The notes: generated by a model from the letters alone, not told the origin. A DNA stretch of 64,000 bases from JAQVIJ01 sp041287365 (GCA_041287365.1 JBEULL010000003.1:1-64000); one strand, 5' to 3'; shown: positions 50,479 to 59,560, numbered from the stretch's first letter. Numbers and translations are program-made.

Positions 50479-51169
50479 TCTTTTGCTAAAACTGAGGCGA
50501 GGTCTTATAGAGACAGGTATCGCCATTTTTGTCATAACCATGGTCAATTTCTGGCTCTTTCCCGCGTCTCTGGCCGGATTCGCCGGGCTTTTTGCACAGA
50601 AGCTAGCCTTTTTCGGAGTCATGGAGCCGACCATGGCCCTCCTGAAATTCTCCATCTTCATCGGAATTGGCATTACGGCACCGTGGCTGTTCTTTCGTAC
50701 AAGCCAGGTCATATACTCCTCATTCCCGATCAAAAAAACCGAGGTGATATTCTTCACCTGCTCGGCCCTGGTGCTGTTTTATGTAGGCGCATTGTTCTGC
50801 CTGTTCATCACTCTTCCCTTTGCCATGAAATTTCTGCTGGGATTCGCCTCAGACAGCCTGCAACCGGTGATCTCTGTGGAAAAATTCGTAAATTTCGTGG
50901 TGTTGTTCACAGTGGGTTTCGGCCTGGTCTTCGAGGTACCTTTGATCATAACAGGACTATGTTACATGGGTATCTTCTCACCGGATATGTTCGCTCGTTC
51001 CCGATCCTATGCCATTTTGATCATAGCGATTATATCGGCTATTATCACGCCCACACCGGACGCATTCAACATGATGATGATGGCAGTGCCCATATACATT
51101 CTATACGAGCTTGGCATAGTGATAGGCCGCATATTTTACAAAAAACGCTCACAAAGGGAAAATGTATGA
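50468..51169 (+). CDS. tatC: Sec-independent translocase subunit TatC
   Basis: 233-residue integral membrane protein with six predicted helices, the receptor for twin-arginine signal peptides. Family marks are ELRxR-like KLRRGLIE at the N-terminus, SFPIKKTEVIFFTCSALVLF, and the stretch GLVFEVPLIITGLCYMGIFS, then ARSRSYAILIIAIISAIITP, TPDAFNMMMMAVPIYILYEL. The N-terminus is short and its conserved Arg pattern less clear than usual. It overlaps purQ (11 bases) and bioD (ATGA). tatA/tatB are elsewhere. Molybdoenzymes are typical Tat cargo, which makes the Moco-like RNA upstream of this gene run noteworthy. Confidence 0.9.
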   Translation: MSSDLLLKLRRGLIETGIAIFVITMVNFWLFPASLAGFAGLFAQKLAFFGVMEPTMALLKFSIFIGIGITAPWLFFRTSQVIYSSFPIKKTEVIFFTCSALVLFYVGALFCLFITLPFAMKFLLGFASDSLQPVISVEKFVNFVVLFTVGFGLVFEVPLIITGLCYMGIFSPDMFARSRSYAILIIAIISAIITPTPDAFNMMMMAVPIYILYELGIVIGRIFYKKRSQRENV

Positions 51170-51855
51170 AACTGGCGGTAACAGGCACAAATACCGGCGT
51201 CGGAAAGACAATAAGCACAGCGATACTTGCCTCTGCCTGGCATGCGGCAGGACTTAAGATCGAGGTGCAAAAGTGGGTCTCCACCGGTGATACAGCCACG
51301 GCTGAAGACCTGCGTCTGATCTATGAAGCCATGGCTCGGCCTGTTCCAGGGGCAGGGTCACACCATGCGCCTTATTGCCTAAAACTTCCGGCTTCACCAC
51401 ATCTGGCAGCAAGACTCGAGGGTGTCCAAATAGACAAAAAACGGCTCATCGAGGCCACGTTCATTCTTGAATCGGCCTGTGATATCCTCCTTATCGAAGG
51501 TGCCGGAGGACCGTTTTCTCCCATAAACGATGAAATCTTGTTTGCCGATCTGGTATTGGAACTCCATCTCCCCATCATACTTGTAACCATAACCGCCATT
51601 GGCACCATCAACCAGACTCTGGCCCACATAGAGGCATTGCAGGGCAGAGGTATCGAAATCCTTGCGATCATATTCAATGAAAACACCTTATTGGACCCCG
51701 TGATAGCAACGGATTCCATGGCCTTTGTAGCTGGACGCACGGACATCCCTGTGCTTGGGCCTGTGCCTTTCTCAAAACAGCCCATAGACTTCATGGGCCT
51801 AAATGACACGGGCATTCCCACGGCTGTACTAAAACTTCTGGAGAATGGAAAATGA
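51166..51855 (+). CDS. bioD: dethiobiotin synthetase
   Basis: 229 residues from ATG 51166, overlapping the tatC stop as ATGA; AAAGGGAA lies upstream. An open frame extends far upstream inside tatC but is not real. The enzyme closes the ureido ring of dethiobiotin with ATP and CO2. P-loop: VTGTNTGVGKTISTAILA; KWVSTGD carries the catalytic Lys; HHAPYCLKLPASPHLAARLE and LLIEGAGGPFSPINDE follow. It is the first of a bioD-bioA-bioB series; bioF, bioC and bioH are not in the window. Confidence 0.95.
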   Translation: MKLAVTGTNTGVGKTISTAILASAWHAAGLKIEVQKWVSTGDTATAEDLRLIYEAMARPVPGAGSHHAPYCLKLPASPHLAARLEGVQIDKKRLIEATFILESACDILLIEGAGGPFSPINDEILFADLVLELHLPIILVTITAIGTINQTLAHIEALQGRGIEILAIIFNENTLLDPVIATDSMAFVAGRTDIPVLGPVPFSKQPIDFMGLNDTGIPTAVLKLLENGK

Positions 51856-53240
51856 CACAGGACACGGCAACACTTCTGGAACTCGACAGAAGACACCTCT
51901 GGCACCCCTATACTCAGCACAAGGACTATGAAAATTCACCCATGCTTTTCATAGATCGGGCAAACGGCATGTTTTTATACGATTCAGAGGGCAAGGCATA
52001 TTACGACACCATCTCTTCCTGGTGGTGCATTCTGCACGGGCACAATCGCCCTGAGATAAAAGAGGCGGTCCGGCGGCAGATGGAATCCATAGAACAGGTG
52101 CACTTTGCAGGGACCACTCACGCCCCAGGAATAAAACTGGCCAAAAAACTCGTTGAAATCACACCGAAACATCTGACCCGTGTGTTTTATTCGGACAATG
52201 GTTCAACCGCCTGCGAGATAGCGGTCAAGATGTCCTTCCAATACTGGAAACAGGTTGGGCAGCCCCAAAGACAGGGCATCATCTCCTTGGAACGGGGTTA
52301 TCACGGCGATACTCTGGGCACCATGTCCATGGGAGGAACACCTCAATTCCATTCAACCTTTGCCCCCCTGCTCTTCTCCACACACAAACTCCCTTCGCCC
52401 TATTGCTATCGATGCCCGTACAATGAGCAGCCTAAAACCTGTGATTTTACCTGTTTGAAACCACTGGAAGACCTGCTCGCTGACAAAGGCGATGAAATGG
52501 CCTGTATTATCCTCGAACCCCTTTTGCAAGCGGCAGGCGGCATGATAAGCTATTCACCTGACTATCTCATCAGGTTGGAAAAACTGGCAAAGGAGGCAGG
52601 GATACACATAATCTTCGACGAAGTCGCCACTGGTTTCGGCAGGACCGGCCGCATGTTCGCTCTAGAACACACGGATGCTAAACCGGATTTCCTCTGCCTT
52701 TCCAAGGGATTGACAGGAGGCTGGCTTCCCATGGCAGCCACTCTGACCACAGAAGAAATTTTCAATGCCTTTTACGACGATTACTCTCGCGAAAAGACCT
52801 TCTTTCACGGCCACACATTTACCGGCAATCCCTTGGCGGCATCGGCGGCCCTGGCATCCCTGGAGATATTTGAAAAAGACCATGTACTCGAGGGGCTACC
52901 GCAAAAGATCGAACTTCTGCGACAAGGGGCACGGGCGTTCTCCACCTTTTCGTTCATCGGAGATGTGCGGGGCGTGGGCATGATAGCGGCCTTCGAGCTG
53001 GTTCAGGACAAGAGCACAAAAACACCCTTTGCTTCAAACCTACGCATGGGCTTTCACATCTATCAGGAAGGATTGAAACACGGCTTGATTCTGCGACCGT
53101 TGGGTGATGTCATCTACCTGTTTCTTCCTCTTTCGGTGACAATCGAGGAGATAAGGGACATATTGAACCGAGTTGGACATATCTTTGAAGGATTACGTAC
53201 ACCGCCTGTTAAAAATTGTAAAAATTATAAGGCGTGTTAG
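51852..53240 (+). CDS. bioA: adenosylmethionine--8-amino-7-oxononanoate aminotransferase
   Basis: 462-residue PLP enzyme converting KAPA to DAPA with S-adenosylmethionine as amino donor. The N-terminus LDRRHLWHPYTQHKDYENSP is typical, followed by SSWWCILHGHNRPEIKEAVR and DNGSTACEIAVKMSFQYWKQ. IIFDEVATGFGRTGRMFALE contains the PLP Asp, and LCLSKGLTGGWLPMAATLTT the Schiff-base Lys. An insertion near residues 178-200 carries four Cys (YCYRCPYNEQPKTCDFTCLK), a feature seen in some BioA branches. The start overlaps bioD (ATGA), so translation is coupled. Confidence 0.95.
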   Translation: MTQDTATLLELDRRHLWHPYTQHKDYENSPMLFIDRANGMFLYDSEGKAYYDTISSWWCILHGHNRPEIKEAVRRQMESIEQVHFAGTTHAPGIKLAKKLVEITPKHLTRVFYSDNGSTACEIAVKMSFQYWKQVGQPQRQGIISLERGYHGDTLGTMSMGGTPQFHSTFAPLLFSTHKLPSPYCYRCPYNEQPKTCDFTCLKPLEDLLADKGDEMACIILEPLLQAAGGMISYSPDYLIRLEKLAKEAGIHIIFDEVATGFGRTGRMFALEHTDAKPDFLCLSKGLTGGWLPMAATLTTEEIFNAFYDDYSREKTFFHGHTFTGNPLAASAALASLEIFEKDHVLEGLPQKIELLRQGARAFSTFSFIGDVRGVGMIAAFELVQDKSTKTPFASNLRMGFHIYQEGLKHGLILRPLGDVIYLFLPLSVTIEEIRDILNRVGHIFEGLRTPPVKNCKNYKAC

Positions 53241-53283
53241 ATATTGATGCTGAACCAACCACTGAATTCAAAAAGGTTTTGAC

Positions 53284-54246
53284 TTGATAGCGTCAATACC
53301 ACGGCAAAAAACAATGCAATCAATTTCTGATGACAAAAAACTCCAAAGACTCCTCAGAATGCCCCTCGATCGACTGATGTCAAAGGCACTCAAGACCAAA
53401 CTGAGGCATAGGCAGGACCGTTTCTCTCTGTGCACCATTATGAATGTAAAATCTGGTGGCTGTACGGAGGACTGTATCTTTTGCGCCCAATCAGCTCACC
53501 ACAAAACAGATGCGCCGGAATATCCCCTCAAATCCATCGATGAAATCCTGAAAGAAGCCGAGCATGCGGCTCAAAATGGGGCGTCCCGCTTCAGCCTGGT
53601 GGCAAGCGGCAAAGGGCCGTCAAGACGTGAAATAGATGAGTATGCTGTGCGTATTCGAACGGTGCAGGAACGCATCGGCATATCCGTGTGCGCATCCCTC
53701 GGCATCATGGACATTTCAGGGCTTCTGATGCTGAAACAAGCAGGATTGACTCGATACCATCACAATCTGGAGACATCGCCGGATTATTTTTCGAACATAT
53801 GCACCACACACACCATGTCTCAGCGCATTGAGACCATAAAGGCCGCTCAAAAGGCAGGGCTCGAAACCTGTGTTGGAGGCATCATAGGGCTCGGTGAAGA
53901 CATGGCTCAGAGGCTGAGTCTGGCACTTACCATCAAAAAACTTCGTGTGGATTCCGTGCCTTTGAACATATTGGTTCCAATTCCAGGGACTAAGTTGAGT
54001 TCAGTCCCGCCCATTATGCCTCATGAAATCCTAAGGACCGTCGCCATGTTCCGTTTGATGCTTCCCAAACAGGCCATTCGCATCGCAGGAGGCAGGGAGA
54101 CCCTCAAAGAGCTTCAGGGGCTCCTGTTCATAGCAGGGGCGGATGCCATGCTCATAGGAGGCTATCTCACGATACGTGGCAGAGCCGTAAAAGACGATCT
54201 AAAAATGGCTGAAGATTTCAGAACGATATGGAAAAAATGTCTTTGA
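53284..54246 (+). CDS. bioB: biotin synthase
   Basis: 320-residue radical SAM enzyme inserting sulfur into dethiobiotin. The cluster motif is GGCTEDCIFCAQSAHH at residues ~59-74, followed by ASRFSLVASGKGPSRREID, GLTRYHHNLETSPDYF, and ETCVGGIIGLGEDMAQRLSL. TTG 53284 has AAGG about 8 bases upstream, and ATG 53314 is an alternative that loses 10 residues. It belongs to the bioD-bioA-bioB run, 43 bases after bioA, and overlaps the next gene by 19 bases. The Arg and Cys positions that bind the second [2Fe-2S] cluster were not all verified by eye. Confidence 0.94.
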   Translation: MIASIPRQKTMQSISDDKKLQRLLRMPLDRLMSKALKTKLRHRQDRFSLCTIMNVKSGGCTEDCIFCAQSAHHKTDAPEYPLKSIDEILKEAEHAAQNGASRFSLVASGKGPSRREIDEYAVRIRTVQERIGISVCASLGIMDISGLLMLKQAGLTRYHHNLETSPDYFSNICTTHTMSQRIETIKAAQKAGLETCVGGIIGLGEDMAQRLSLALTIKKLRVDSVPLNILVPIPGTKLSSVPPIMPHEILRTVAMFRLMLPKQAIRIAGGRETLKELQGLLFIAGADAMLIGGYLTIRGRAVKDDLKMAEDFRTIWKKCL

Positions 54247-54731
54247 ACAGCCTCATAGAGGATGAAAGACTTATTATTCTGCACTCGGGCGAGCTACCTG
54301 AAGTGGCATACCACGGCTCCATTCATTATCTGACGGAATATCCGAATGGACCTTTGCTCAAGAAGGAAGATATCGATTTGACCCCATTGAAAGAAGCGGT
54401 AATTATGCGCTATCAAACCATAATTTTTCGCGACCTTGACCACAAAAATCGTGAGAAACGCATATATCGAGGCCTTGCAAGGGCGATCGTCAATTACGCC
54501 AGACTGAACAAATTTGCAAAACTGGAAGGCATGGCAATTCGACACATCCATAACGAGATAAAAAAGAGAACCCATGATTTTTTACAGCAAGAAATAGACG
54601 AAGTCATGAAAGGAAACAGAACCACATGTATCAATTGTTCTCTCGATGAACTGCAACAGTTCTTGCAAGATATGCAAATAGGGGATAAAAAACTACTTCA
54701 TGGAATAGCGGCCATTTTGAATCCTCACTAA
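54228..54731 (+). CDS. conserved hypothetical protein in the biotin gene run
   Basis: 167 residues, soluble, with no signal peptide or membrane segment. A conserved-looking central block reads IIFRDLDHKNREKRIYRGLA, then RAIVNYARLNKFAKLEGM. A pair of Cys occurs near the C-terminus in TTCINCSLDELQQF. I have a loose memory of such proteins in other Desulfobacterota but cannot name a family. The start overlaps bioB by 19 bases (an ATG three codons in is an alternative), so it is cotranscribed with the biotin genes. That alone does not prove a role in biotin synthesis. Confidence 0.75.
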   Translation: MEKMSLNSLIEDERLIILHSGELPEVAYHGSIHYLTEYPNGPLLKKEDIDLTPLKEAVIMRYQTIIFRDLDHKNREKRIYRGLARAIVNYARLNKFAKLEGMAIRHIHNEIKKRTHDFLQQEIDEVMKGNRTTCINCSLDELQQFLQDMQIGDKKLLHGIAAILNPH

Positions 54732-54755
54732 AGGAAACCTGAAAAAATCTAAAGC

Positions 54756-55850
54756 ATGAAAGACACATCCTTTGCCGTCACACACAATTTCATAATGATT
54801 TTAGCCAATCTACTTGGGTTGGGCGTTCTCGTACTGGCTATCGCACTACTGTTTCCATTTTTAGAACCCATCATCTGGGCGGCTATCATCACCCTGTTCA
54901 CATTCCCTATCTACAAAAAATTAAAGCAACGTGGCAATCTATCTTCAAACCTGGCGTCAGCAGCCATGTGTCTGTTGGTCCTGGCATTTGTCATAGTTCC
55001 TATCGGGTTTCTGGCCACCAGTCTCACCAATGAAACACTGAGGTTATACGATGGCATCAAGACATCGGTACAACAAGATTCGACCCATCTGATGGACACC
55101 CTGCAACAAGGCTCCGCCATCGGCGATTATCTGGCCAAAATATTGAATAACTACCGGCATCATCAGGAAAAAGTCAATCAAATCCTTACAGACATAGCAC
55201 AAAAAGGCAGCAATCTTTTTTTACAGCAGAGTACCCTTATCTTCAAAAACCTTGCGTCCATGCTTTTCAAGGGCAGTATAATGCTGGTAACGCTCTTTTA
55301 TCTGTTTAGAGACGGAGAACGACTTGTAATTACACTAAAGACCCTTATGCCATTCCCTTCGAAAGAAACCGATAAATTCACCAGCCTCATATCCGACATG
55401 GTGATAGCTACCCTTTACGGCAATCTCCTGACCGGCATGTTGCAAGGTGCCATGGGCGTGCTGATTTTATGGCTACTGGATTTTTCTGCGCCGATTCTTT
55501 GGGGCATGGTCATGGCCATCTGCACATTTATTCCTGTAGTGGGAACCGCTTTGGTATGGGGCCCTGCCAGTATCGCCCTACTCATCACTGGTGAATGGAT
55601 AAAGGCCCTCATACTTGCCGGATTCGGAATACTGATCATCAGCCAGATAGATACCTTCGTAAAACCACTGCTCATAAGCGGCAGGACATCCATTCACAAT
55701 CTGCTTTTGATTCTGGGCATCCTGGGTGGAATCAGCATGTTCGGATTTATTGGAGTGATCTTGGGGCCAATCATCATCGCCCTTGCCATCTCTGTTCTTG
55801 AATTTTACAAGATAAATTATCTGGAACGGTTAACTACGCAGGAATATTAG
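54756..55850 (+). CDS. AI-2E/PerM-family membrane protein
   Basis: 364 residues with about eight membrane helices. The family pattern is clear: FPFLEPIIWAAIITLFTFPI near the N-terminus, the long soluble loop with amphipathic helices (residues ~85-150), then LFYLFRDGERLVI and TLYGNLLTGMLQGAMGVLIL, GMVMAICTFIPVVGTALVWG, and GFIGVILGPIIIALAISVLE at the end. Members export small molecules or act as Na+/H+ antiporters, and the name AI-2 exporter should not be taken literally. It is the last plus-strand gene of the biotin run, with its stop overlapping the convergent aldolase. Confidence 0.9.
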   Translation: MKDTSFAVTHNFIMILANLLGLGVLVLAIALLFPFLEPIIWAAIITLFTFPIYKKLKQRGNLSSNLASAAMCLLVLAFVIVPIGFLATSLTNETLRLYDGIKTSVQQDSTHLMDTLQQGSAIGDYLAKILNNYRHHQEKVNQILTDIAQKGSNLFLQQSTLIFKNLASMLFKGSIMLVTLFYLFRDGERLVITLKTLMPFPSKETDKFTSLISDMVIATLYGNLLTGMLQGAMGVLILWLLDFSAPILWGMVMAICTFIPVVGTALVWGPASIALLITGEWIKALILAGFGILIISQIDTFVKPLLISGRTSIHNLLLILGILGGISMFGFIGVILGPIIIALAISVLEFYKINYLERLTTQEY

Positions 55851-56458
55851 TAGGTTTTCTGAGACCCTGGCAGCGGCATCGCTCCACCAAGCATATGGGA
55901 GATGGCCTTGATCTGGGCATTATGCTCCAGACACTCCATGAGTTCAAATGCCTGCTGCAAGGTCTTTCCACGGGATATGGCTCCGTGATGCGCCAGTATT
56001 TGAACAGGCCCATTTTTCAGAACTGCCACCACTGCGTCCGCCAATGCCTGAGTACCAGGCTGATAAAACGGCACCTCTGCTATATCACCCAACAGCATTT
56101 TGGCCTCTATCATGCAGTGAGGCAGAAAACCGCGGCCTGACAGACTTAAGGCCATGGCCCACGGCGGATGTGTGTGCACTACCGCATTGGCAAGGTTATC
56201 CGCTCGATATATACCAAGATGCATTAAAAACTCGGAAGAAGGCCTGCCGTTACCTGCCAGCACATGCCCCTCTAAATCGACCGTCAGCAGGTCAGCCTCT
56301 CTCAAGAATCCCTTGTGCACACCGCTTGGAGTGATGAGGATATTCCCTGACACAGGGTCCATTGCACTCACATTGCCGTCCGCTCCGGCAATCAAGCCCT
56401 TCTCATAGAGCCTTCGGCATACGTTAACAATGTCCTGGGCAAGAGAACCCATCGTCAT
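55847..56458 (-). CDS. class II aldolase/adducin-family protein
   Basis: 203 residues from ATG 56458; a TTG one codon earlier and another ATG two codons later are also open. It is a zinc-dependent aldolase or dehydratase of the fuculose-phosphate aldolase / methylthioribulose-phosphate dehydratase superfamily. It shows GLIAGADGNVSAMDPVSGNI, ILITPSGVHKG, and the metal-binding HTHPPWAMALSLSGRG with the later ILAHHGAISRGKTLQQAFEL, together giving three His ligands; IEAKMLLG probably carries the acidic catalytic residue. The exact substrate cannot be assigned. Its start overlaps the moaE stop. Confidence 0.88.
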   Translation of the reverse strand: MTMGSLAQDIVNVCRRLYEKGLIAGADGNVSAMDPVSGNILITPSGVHKGFLREADLLTVDLEGHVLAGNGRPSSEFLMHLGIYRADNLANAVVHTHPPWAMALSLSGRGFLPHCMIEAKMLLGDIAEVPFYQPGTQALADAVVAVLKNGPVQILAHHGAISRGKTLQQAFELMECLEHNAQIKAISHMLGGAMPLPGSQKTY

Positions 56459-56832
56459 CAAGCCCCATGCTCCTTTTTGGAGGTCACCTCTTTCTTTATG
56501 CGGTTCAAAGTGACGCTCAGGCAGTTCAGAACATTCTCACGGATATCCCCGGCAACTCCCAGAAGCATTACATCGTCGCCTACCTCAAGGATGCCCTCGT
56601 TTATCTCCACCTCCACGGCCGCTATGCCTGGGAATTGTCTGGCCTCATTCAATATCTCATCCAGTTTAGCCCTGTCAGCAGACACATCGATTTTAGAAAC
56701 AGGCTCACCACTCCGCGAAGAATTTCTGACAATGCCGTTATGAATCAGAATCATACCGGCCCTGCCTTCTGCAGCAGCCTTCAGACGGCTACGCATGGAT
56801 TCAATGTTTAAGGTTTGTGATTGTTTTGCCAT
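56458..56832 (-). CDS. moaE: MoaE-like molybdopterin synthase catalytic subunit
   Basis: 124 residues, about 20 shorter than E. coli MoaE. The family core is visible: MILIHNGIVRNSSRSGEPVS (VR motif), INEGILEVGDDVMLLGVAGD and IRENVLNCLSVTLNRIKKEV ending SKKEHGA (Lys-Lys/Glu region binding the MoaD tail and substrate). It transfers sulfur from MoaD to precursor Z to make molybdopterin. No moaD or moaA lies beside it. It forms part of a minus-strand series with folE2 and cooC, and supplies an independent hint that this organism makes molybdenum or tungsten cofactor. Confidence 0.8.
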   Translation of the reverse strand: MAKQSQTLNIESMRSRLKAAAEGRAGMILIHNGIVRNSSRSGEPVSKIDVSADRAKLDEILNEARQFPGIAAVEVEINEGILEVGDDVMLLGVAGDIRENVLNCLSVTLNRIKKEVTSKKEHGA

Positions 56833-56844
56833 AAAATCAACTCC

Positions 56845-57672
56845 TTATAGCTGCCAATGCCTGGTGTCACTGCTCCAGGTCGTGCTGGCATATGCCGAGT
56901 GATTATGGATAGACTCGAAATTCTCCGCCTCCACCTGAAACCATGTGACCTGCGGCATGGATGAGAGCCGTTCGCACACAGCCCGTACCACATCCTCCAC
57001 AAACATGGGATTTTCATAAGCCATTTCAGTGACATACTTCTCATCAGGCCGTTTGAGCACCGAGAAAACATCTGAAGATGCGCTCTTTTCCACTTCCATT
57101 ATCACATCCTCCAGCCAGATGAAGCCCTTGAAACGCAGCCAGACTCGCACCTCGCCTCTCTGATTATGCGCACCATGAATGGATATCTCCTTGGAACATG
57201 GGCATACAGTGGTCACCGGCACACGGGCCGCAAGCACCATGTCCAGAGTATCAGTAAGGGTGCCGTGCAGGCCGCATCCATACTCCATTAATCCAAGGCT
57301 ACCGGTTATCGGGGCTGCCTTTTCTATAAAGTATGGGAAATCCACCTCTAGATGTGCCTCCTGAGCCTCGAGTCGTTCCTTCATATCTATCAGAATTCTG
57401 GAAAATGTTTTGACATTTATCTCTCCTCTGTATTCATTCAGAACCTCCACGAAACGGCTCATATGGGTGCCCTTAAAGTGATGCGGGAGATTTACATACA
57501 TGTTGATGTTGGCCACGGTCTGTTGATGCCCCTTGGCCTTGTCCAGCACCGTGATGGGATAACGAATATTTTTGATGCCAACCCGCTGCAATGGAATATT
57601 GCGGCCGTCGGGCATAGCCTGCACATCAACTAGATCATTCGGTGAATCGGTTGACACTGAAACCGTTTTCAA
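56845..57672 (-). CDS. folE2: GTP cyclohydrolase FolE2 (type IB)
   Basis: 275-residue metal-dependent GTP cyclohydrolase feeding folate and queuosine-type pathways with dihydroneopterin triphosphate. Family marks: PLQRVGIKNIRYPITVLDKA near the N-terminus, MSRFVEVLNEY, FPYFIEKAAPITGSLGLMEY, VTTVCPCSKEISIHGAHNQR (the conserved Cys and His), and ENFESIHNHSAYAS near the end. It can use metals other than zinc, which suits metal-limited growth. Its ATG overlaps the stop of cooC, implying coupled translation. Confidence 0.95.
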   Translation of the reverse strand: MKTVSVSTDSPNDLVDVQAMPDGRNIPLQRVGIKNIRYPITVLDKAKGHQQTVANINMYVNLPHHFKGTHMSRFVEVLNEYRGEINVKTFSRILIDMKERLEAQEAHLEVDFPYFIEKAAPITGSLGLMEYGCGLHGTLTDTLDMVLAARVPVTTVCPCSKEISIHGAHNQRGEVRVWLRFKGFIWLEDVIMEVEKSASSDVFSVLKRPDEKYVTEMAYENPMFVEDVVRAVCERLSSMPQVTWFQVEAENFESIHNHSAYASTTWSSDTRHWQL

Positions 57673-58430
57673 ATTGGAAATGCCTCCAGGATTTGCAACA
57701 GTTCCCTTGCCTTCTGAAGCATGGTCTCGTCCGCCAGGGCAACCTCTGCACCTGTACGCTCGGCCTGCCGAACCTGTTGAGATGCAGGAAAAGCGGCCAT
57801 AACAGGCATATTTAGGCTCTTTTCCACAAAAATCACATCATCGGCAGAGGAAACGGCATTGACCACCACATGAATGGATTGCATTCTCAAATCCCTGGCA
57901 AGGGCGATGATCTTGGCGACGGTCTCTATACTGCCCAGGTATGGCTGTGCAACCACCAACAGGTGATCTACCGAGGCGACAGTGCCCCTTCCCAAATGCT
58001 CCACGCCTGCCTCCATGTCCAATACGATGTCTTCGTCAGGCGAGAGCATCAGGGTATTGATCAGGGCCTTCAAAACCACATTATCAGAACAGGCACAACC
58101 ACCTCCACCCTGACGGATAGCGCCCACTGTCATGAGTTTGATATTGCCCTTGATACGGATAAAACGTTCCGGCAAATCATCCACACGAGGATTCAGACGA
58201 TAAAACGGCCCATCCCGCTCACTTCGCTCATTCAGAAGCTCCCTCATCTCGGCTATGGGAGTGATCTCGTCCGGATTGGGAAATCCCAACACACGTGCCA
58301 GATGCGGGCTGGAATCCGCGTCTACGGCTAAAACCCGACGGCCCATTGATGCAAGCACGGTTATGAGCAAGGCGCTCAGAGTGGTCTTGCCCACACCACC
58401 CTTACCACTGACAGCTATCTTCATTTTCAA
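57669..58430 (-). CDS. cooC: CooC-type nickel-insertion ATPase (MinD/ParA superfamily)
   Basis: 253 residues. The deviant Walker A is AVSGKGGVGKTTLSALLITV, and the switch region VLAVDADSSPHLARVLGFPN follows. The CxC pair that binds Ni or Zn at the dimer interface appears in GGGGCACSDNVVLKALI (residues ~109-125), with DIVLDMEAGVEHLGRGTVAS later. CooC helps insert nickel into carbon monoxide dehydrogenase, so a CODH, probably with the Wood-Ljungdahl pathway, is expected elsewhere in the genome. It is cotranscribed with folE2 (ATGA overlap). Confidence 0.88.
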   Translation of the reverse strand: MKMKIAVSGKGGVGKTTLSALLITVLASMGRRVLAVDADSSPHLARVLGFPNPDEITPIAEMRELLNERSERDGPFYRLNPRVDDLPERFIRIKGNIKLMTVGAIRQGGGGCACSDNVVLKALINTLMLSPDEDIVLDMEAGVEHLGRGTVASVDHLLVVAQPYLGSIETVAKIIALARDLRMQSIHVVVNAVSSADDVIFVEKSLNMPVMAAFPASQQVRQAERTGAEVALADETMLQKARELLQILEAFPI

Positions 58431-58438
58431 TCACTCTT

Positions 58439-59530
58439 TCAGGCCACAGGCTGACCCTGCGAATAAGAACCGAGCCACTCCAGAAAGGTACAGCCGCTTC
58501 TGATGGTCTCTATACCCTCTTTTACGTTTTCGTCCTCTATATGGCCGACTATATCCACATAAAACAGATAACGCCAGGGCTCGTTCTTCACGGGACGAGA
58601 CTGTATCTTGGTGAGATTGATGCCTCGATCCGCCAGGGGTTTGAGCAGGCGATAGAGTGAGCCTGGTTTGTCCTCAAGGCTCAAAAGCAGGGACGTCTTA
58701 TCGTTACCGCTGGGACGCTGTTTCTTATGCCCCAAGATCAAAAAACGCGTGGTATTGCCCGCATAATCTTCTATTGAATTGGCCACTATCCGCAGATTGT
58801 AGGTACGGGCGGCAAGGGAACTGGCTATGGCTGCGATCGATGAATCCACGGCAGCCCACCGAGCGGCCTGGGCAGTGCTGACCACCTCTTCCACTGACAC
58901 GGTGGGCAGGTGTTTCTGCAGCCAGTTTCTGCACTGGGCCAGGGCATGAGGGTGTGAAAGCACCTTGCGTATGGTGCTGATTTCACCGCTTTGATTGATG
59001 AGATCGTGGGAGATGGGCAGGAATATCTCGCCGTTTATTCTGACCTTGAAATCGCAAAGCCCATCCAGAGTCAGGGCTACCGTGCCTTCCACCGAATTTT
59101 CTATGGGGACAACACCGAAATCCACTCTCTTGCGCTCCACCTCTTCAAACACGGCTGTGATGCTGGACAGCGGTATAAAATGTGGGGCGTTACCGAAAAA
59201 CTTCACTGCGGCCATGTGAGTAAAGGTGGTCTCAGGCCCGAGAAAGCCTATCTCCAGAGGCCGCTGGGCGTTTCTGCATGCCGATATAATCTCGGAAAAT
59301 ATGACATTCAAGCCATCGGCAGGGAATATCTCTCGATTTTTCGCCAGGATATTGGTTATAACCTCGCGTTCTCTCGTGACATCCAAAACATCCTGTTCAA
59401 CCTGCCCTTTTATTTCACCGATTTTAATGGCAAGACTCAAACGCTCTTGCAGCAACGAAACCAGTTCCGCGTCAATGGCGTCTATTCTGCTACGCAATGC
59501 CTTTAATTGTTCAAATTTCTGAGTATCCAT
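58439..59530 (-). CDS. pheA: bifunctional chorismate mutase/prephenate dehydratase
   Basis: 363 residues, three domains. An AroQ chorismate mutase spans residues ~5-85 (LRSRIDAIDAELVSLLQERL). The prephenate dehydratase domain spans ~95-270 (IGFLGPETTFTHMAAVKFFG; VDFGVVPIENSVEGTVALTL; LSHPHALAQCRNWLQKHLP; NTTRFLILG with the catalytic Thr). A C-terminal ACT domain is at ~280-355 (TSLLLSLEDKPGSLYRLLKP; ESRP-like IQSRPVKNEPWRYLFYVDI), which binds phenylalanine for feedback inhibition. It makes phenylpyruvate. It lies between cooC (8 bases) and the merR-like gene (30 bases). Confidence 0.96.
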   Translation of the reverse strand: MDTQKFEQLKALRSRIDAIDAELVSLLQERLSLAIKIGEIKGQVEQDVLDVTREREVITNILAKNREIFPADGLNVIFSEIISACRNAQRPLEIGFLGPETTFTHMAAVKFFGNAPHFIPLSSITAVFEEVERKRVDFGVVPIENSVEGTVALTLDGLCDFKVRINGEIFLPISHDLINQSGEISTIRKVLSHPHALAQCRNWLQKHLPTVSVEEVVSTAQAARWAAVDSSIAAIASSLAARTYNLRIVANSIEDYAGNTTRFLILGHKKQRPSGNDKTSLLLSLEDKPGSLYRLLKPLADRGINLTKIQSRPVKNEPWRYLFYVDIVGHIEDENVKEGIETIRSGCTFLEWLGSYSQGQPVA

Positions 59531-59560
59531 AACATATTAGCCGTGGGAAAAAATTATTGA

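Noticed and set aside
50683..51165. Upstream extension of the bioD frame to 390 codons
   Set aside because: The extra part lies within tatC in another frame and has low-complexity, His/Arg-rich composition. BioD begins at ATG 51166 with the P-loop at the normal distance.
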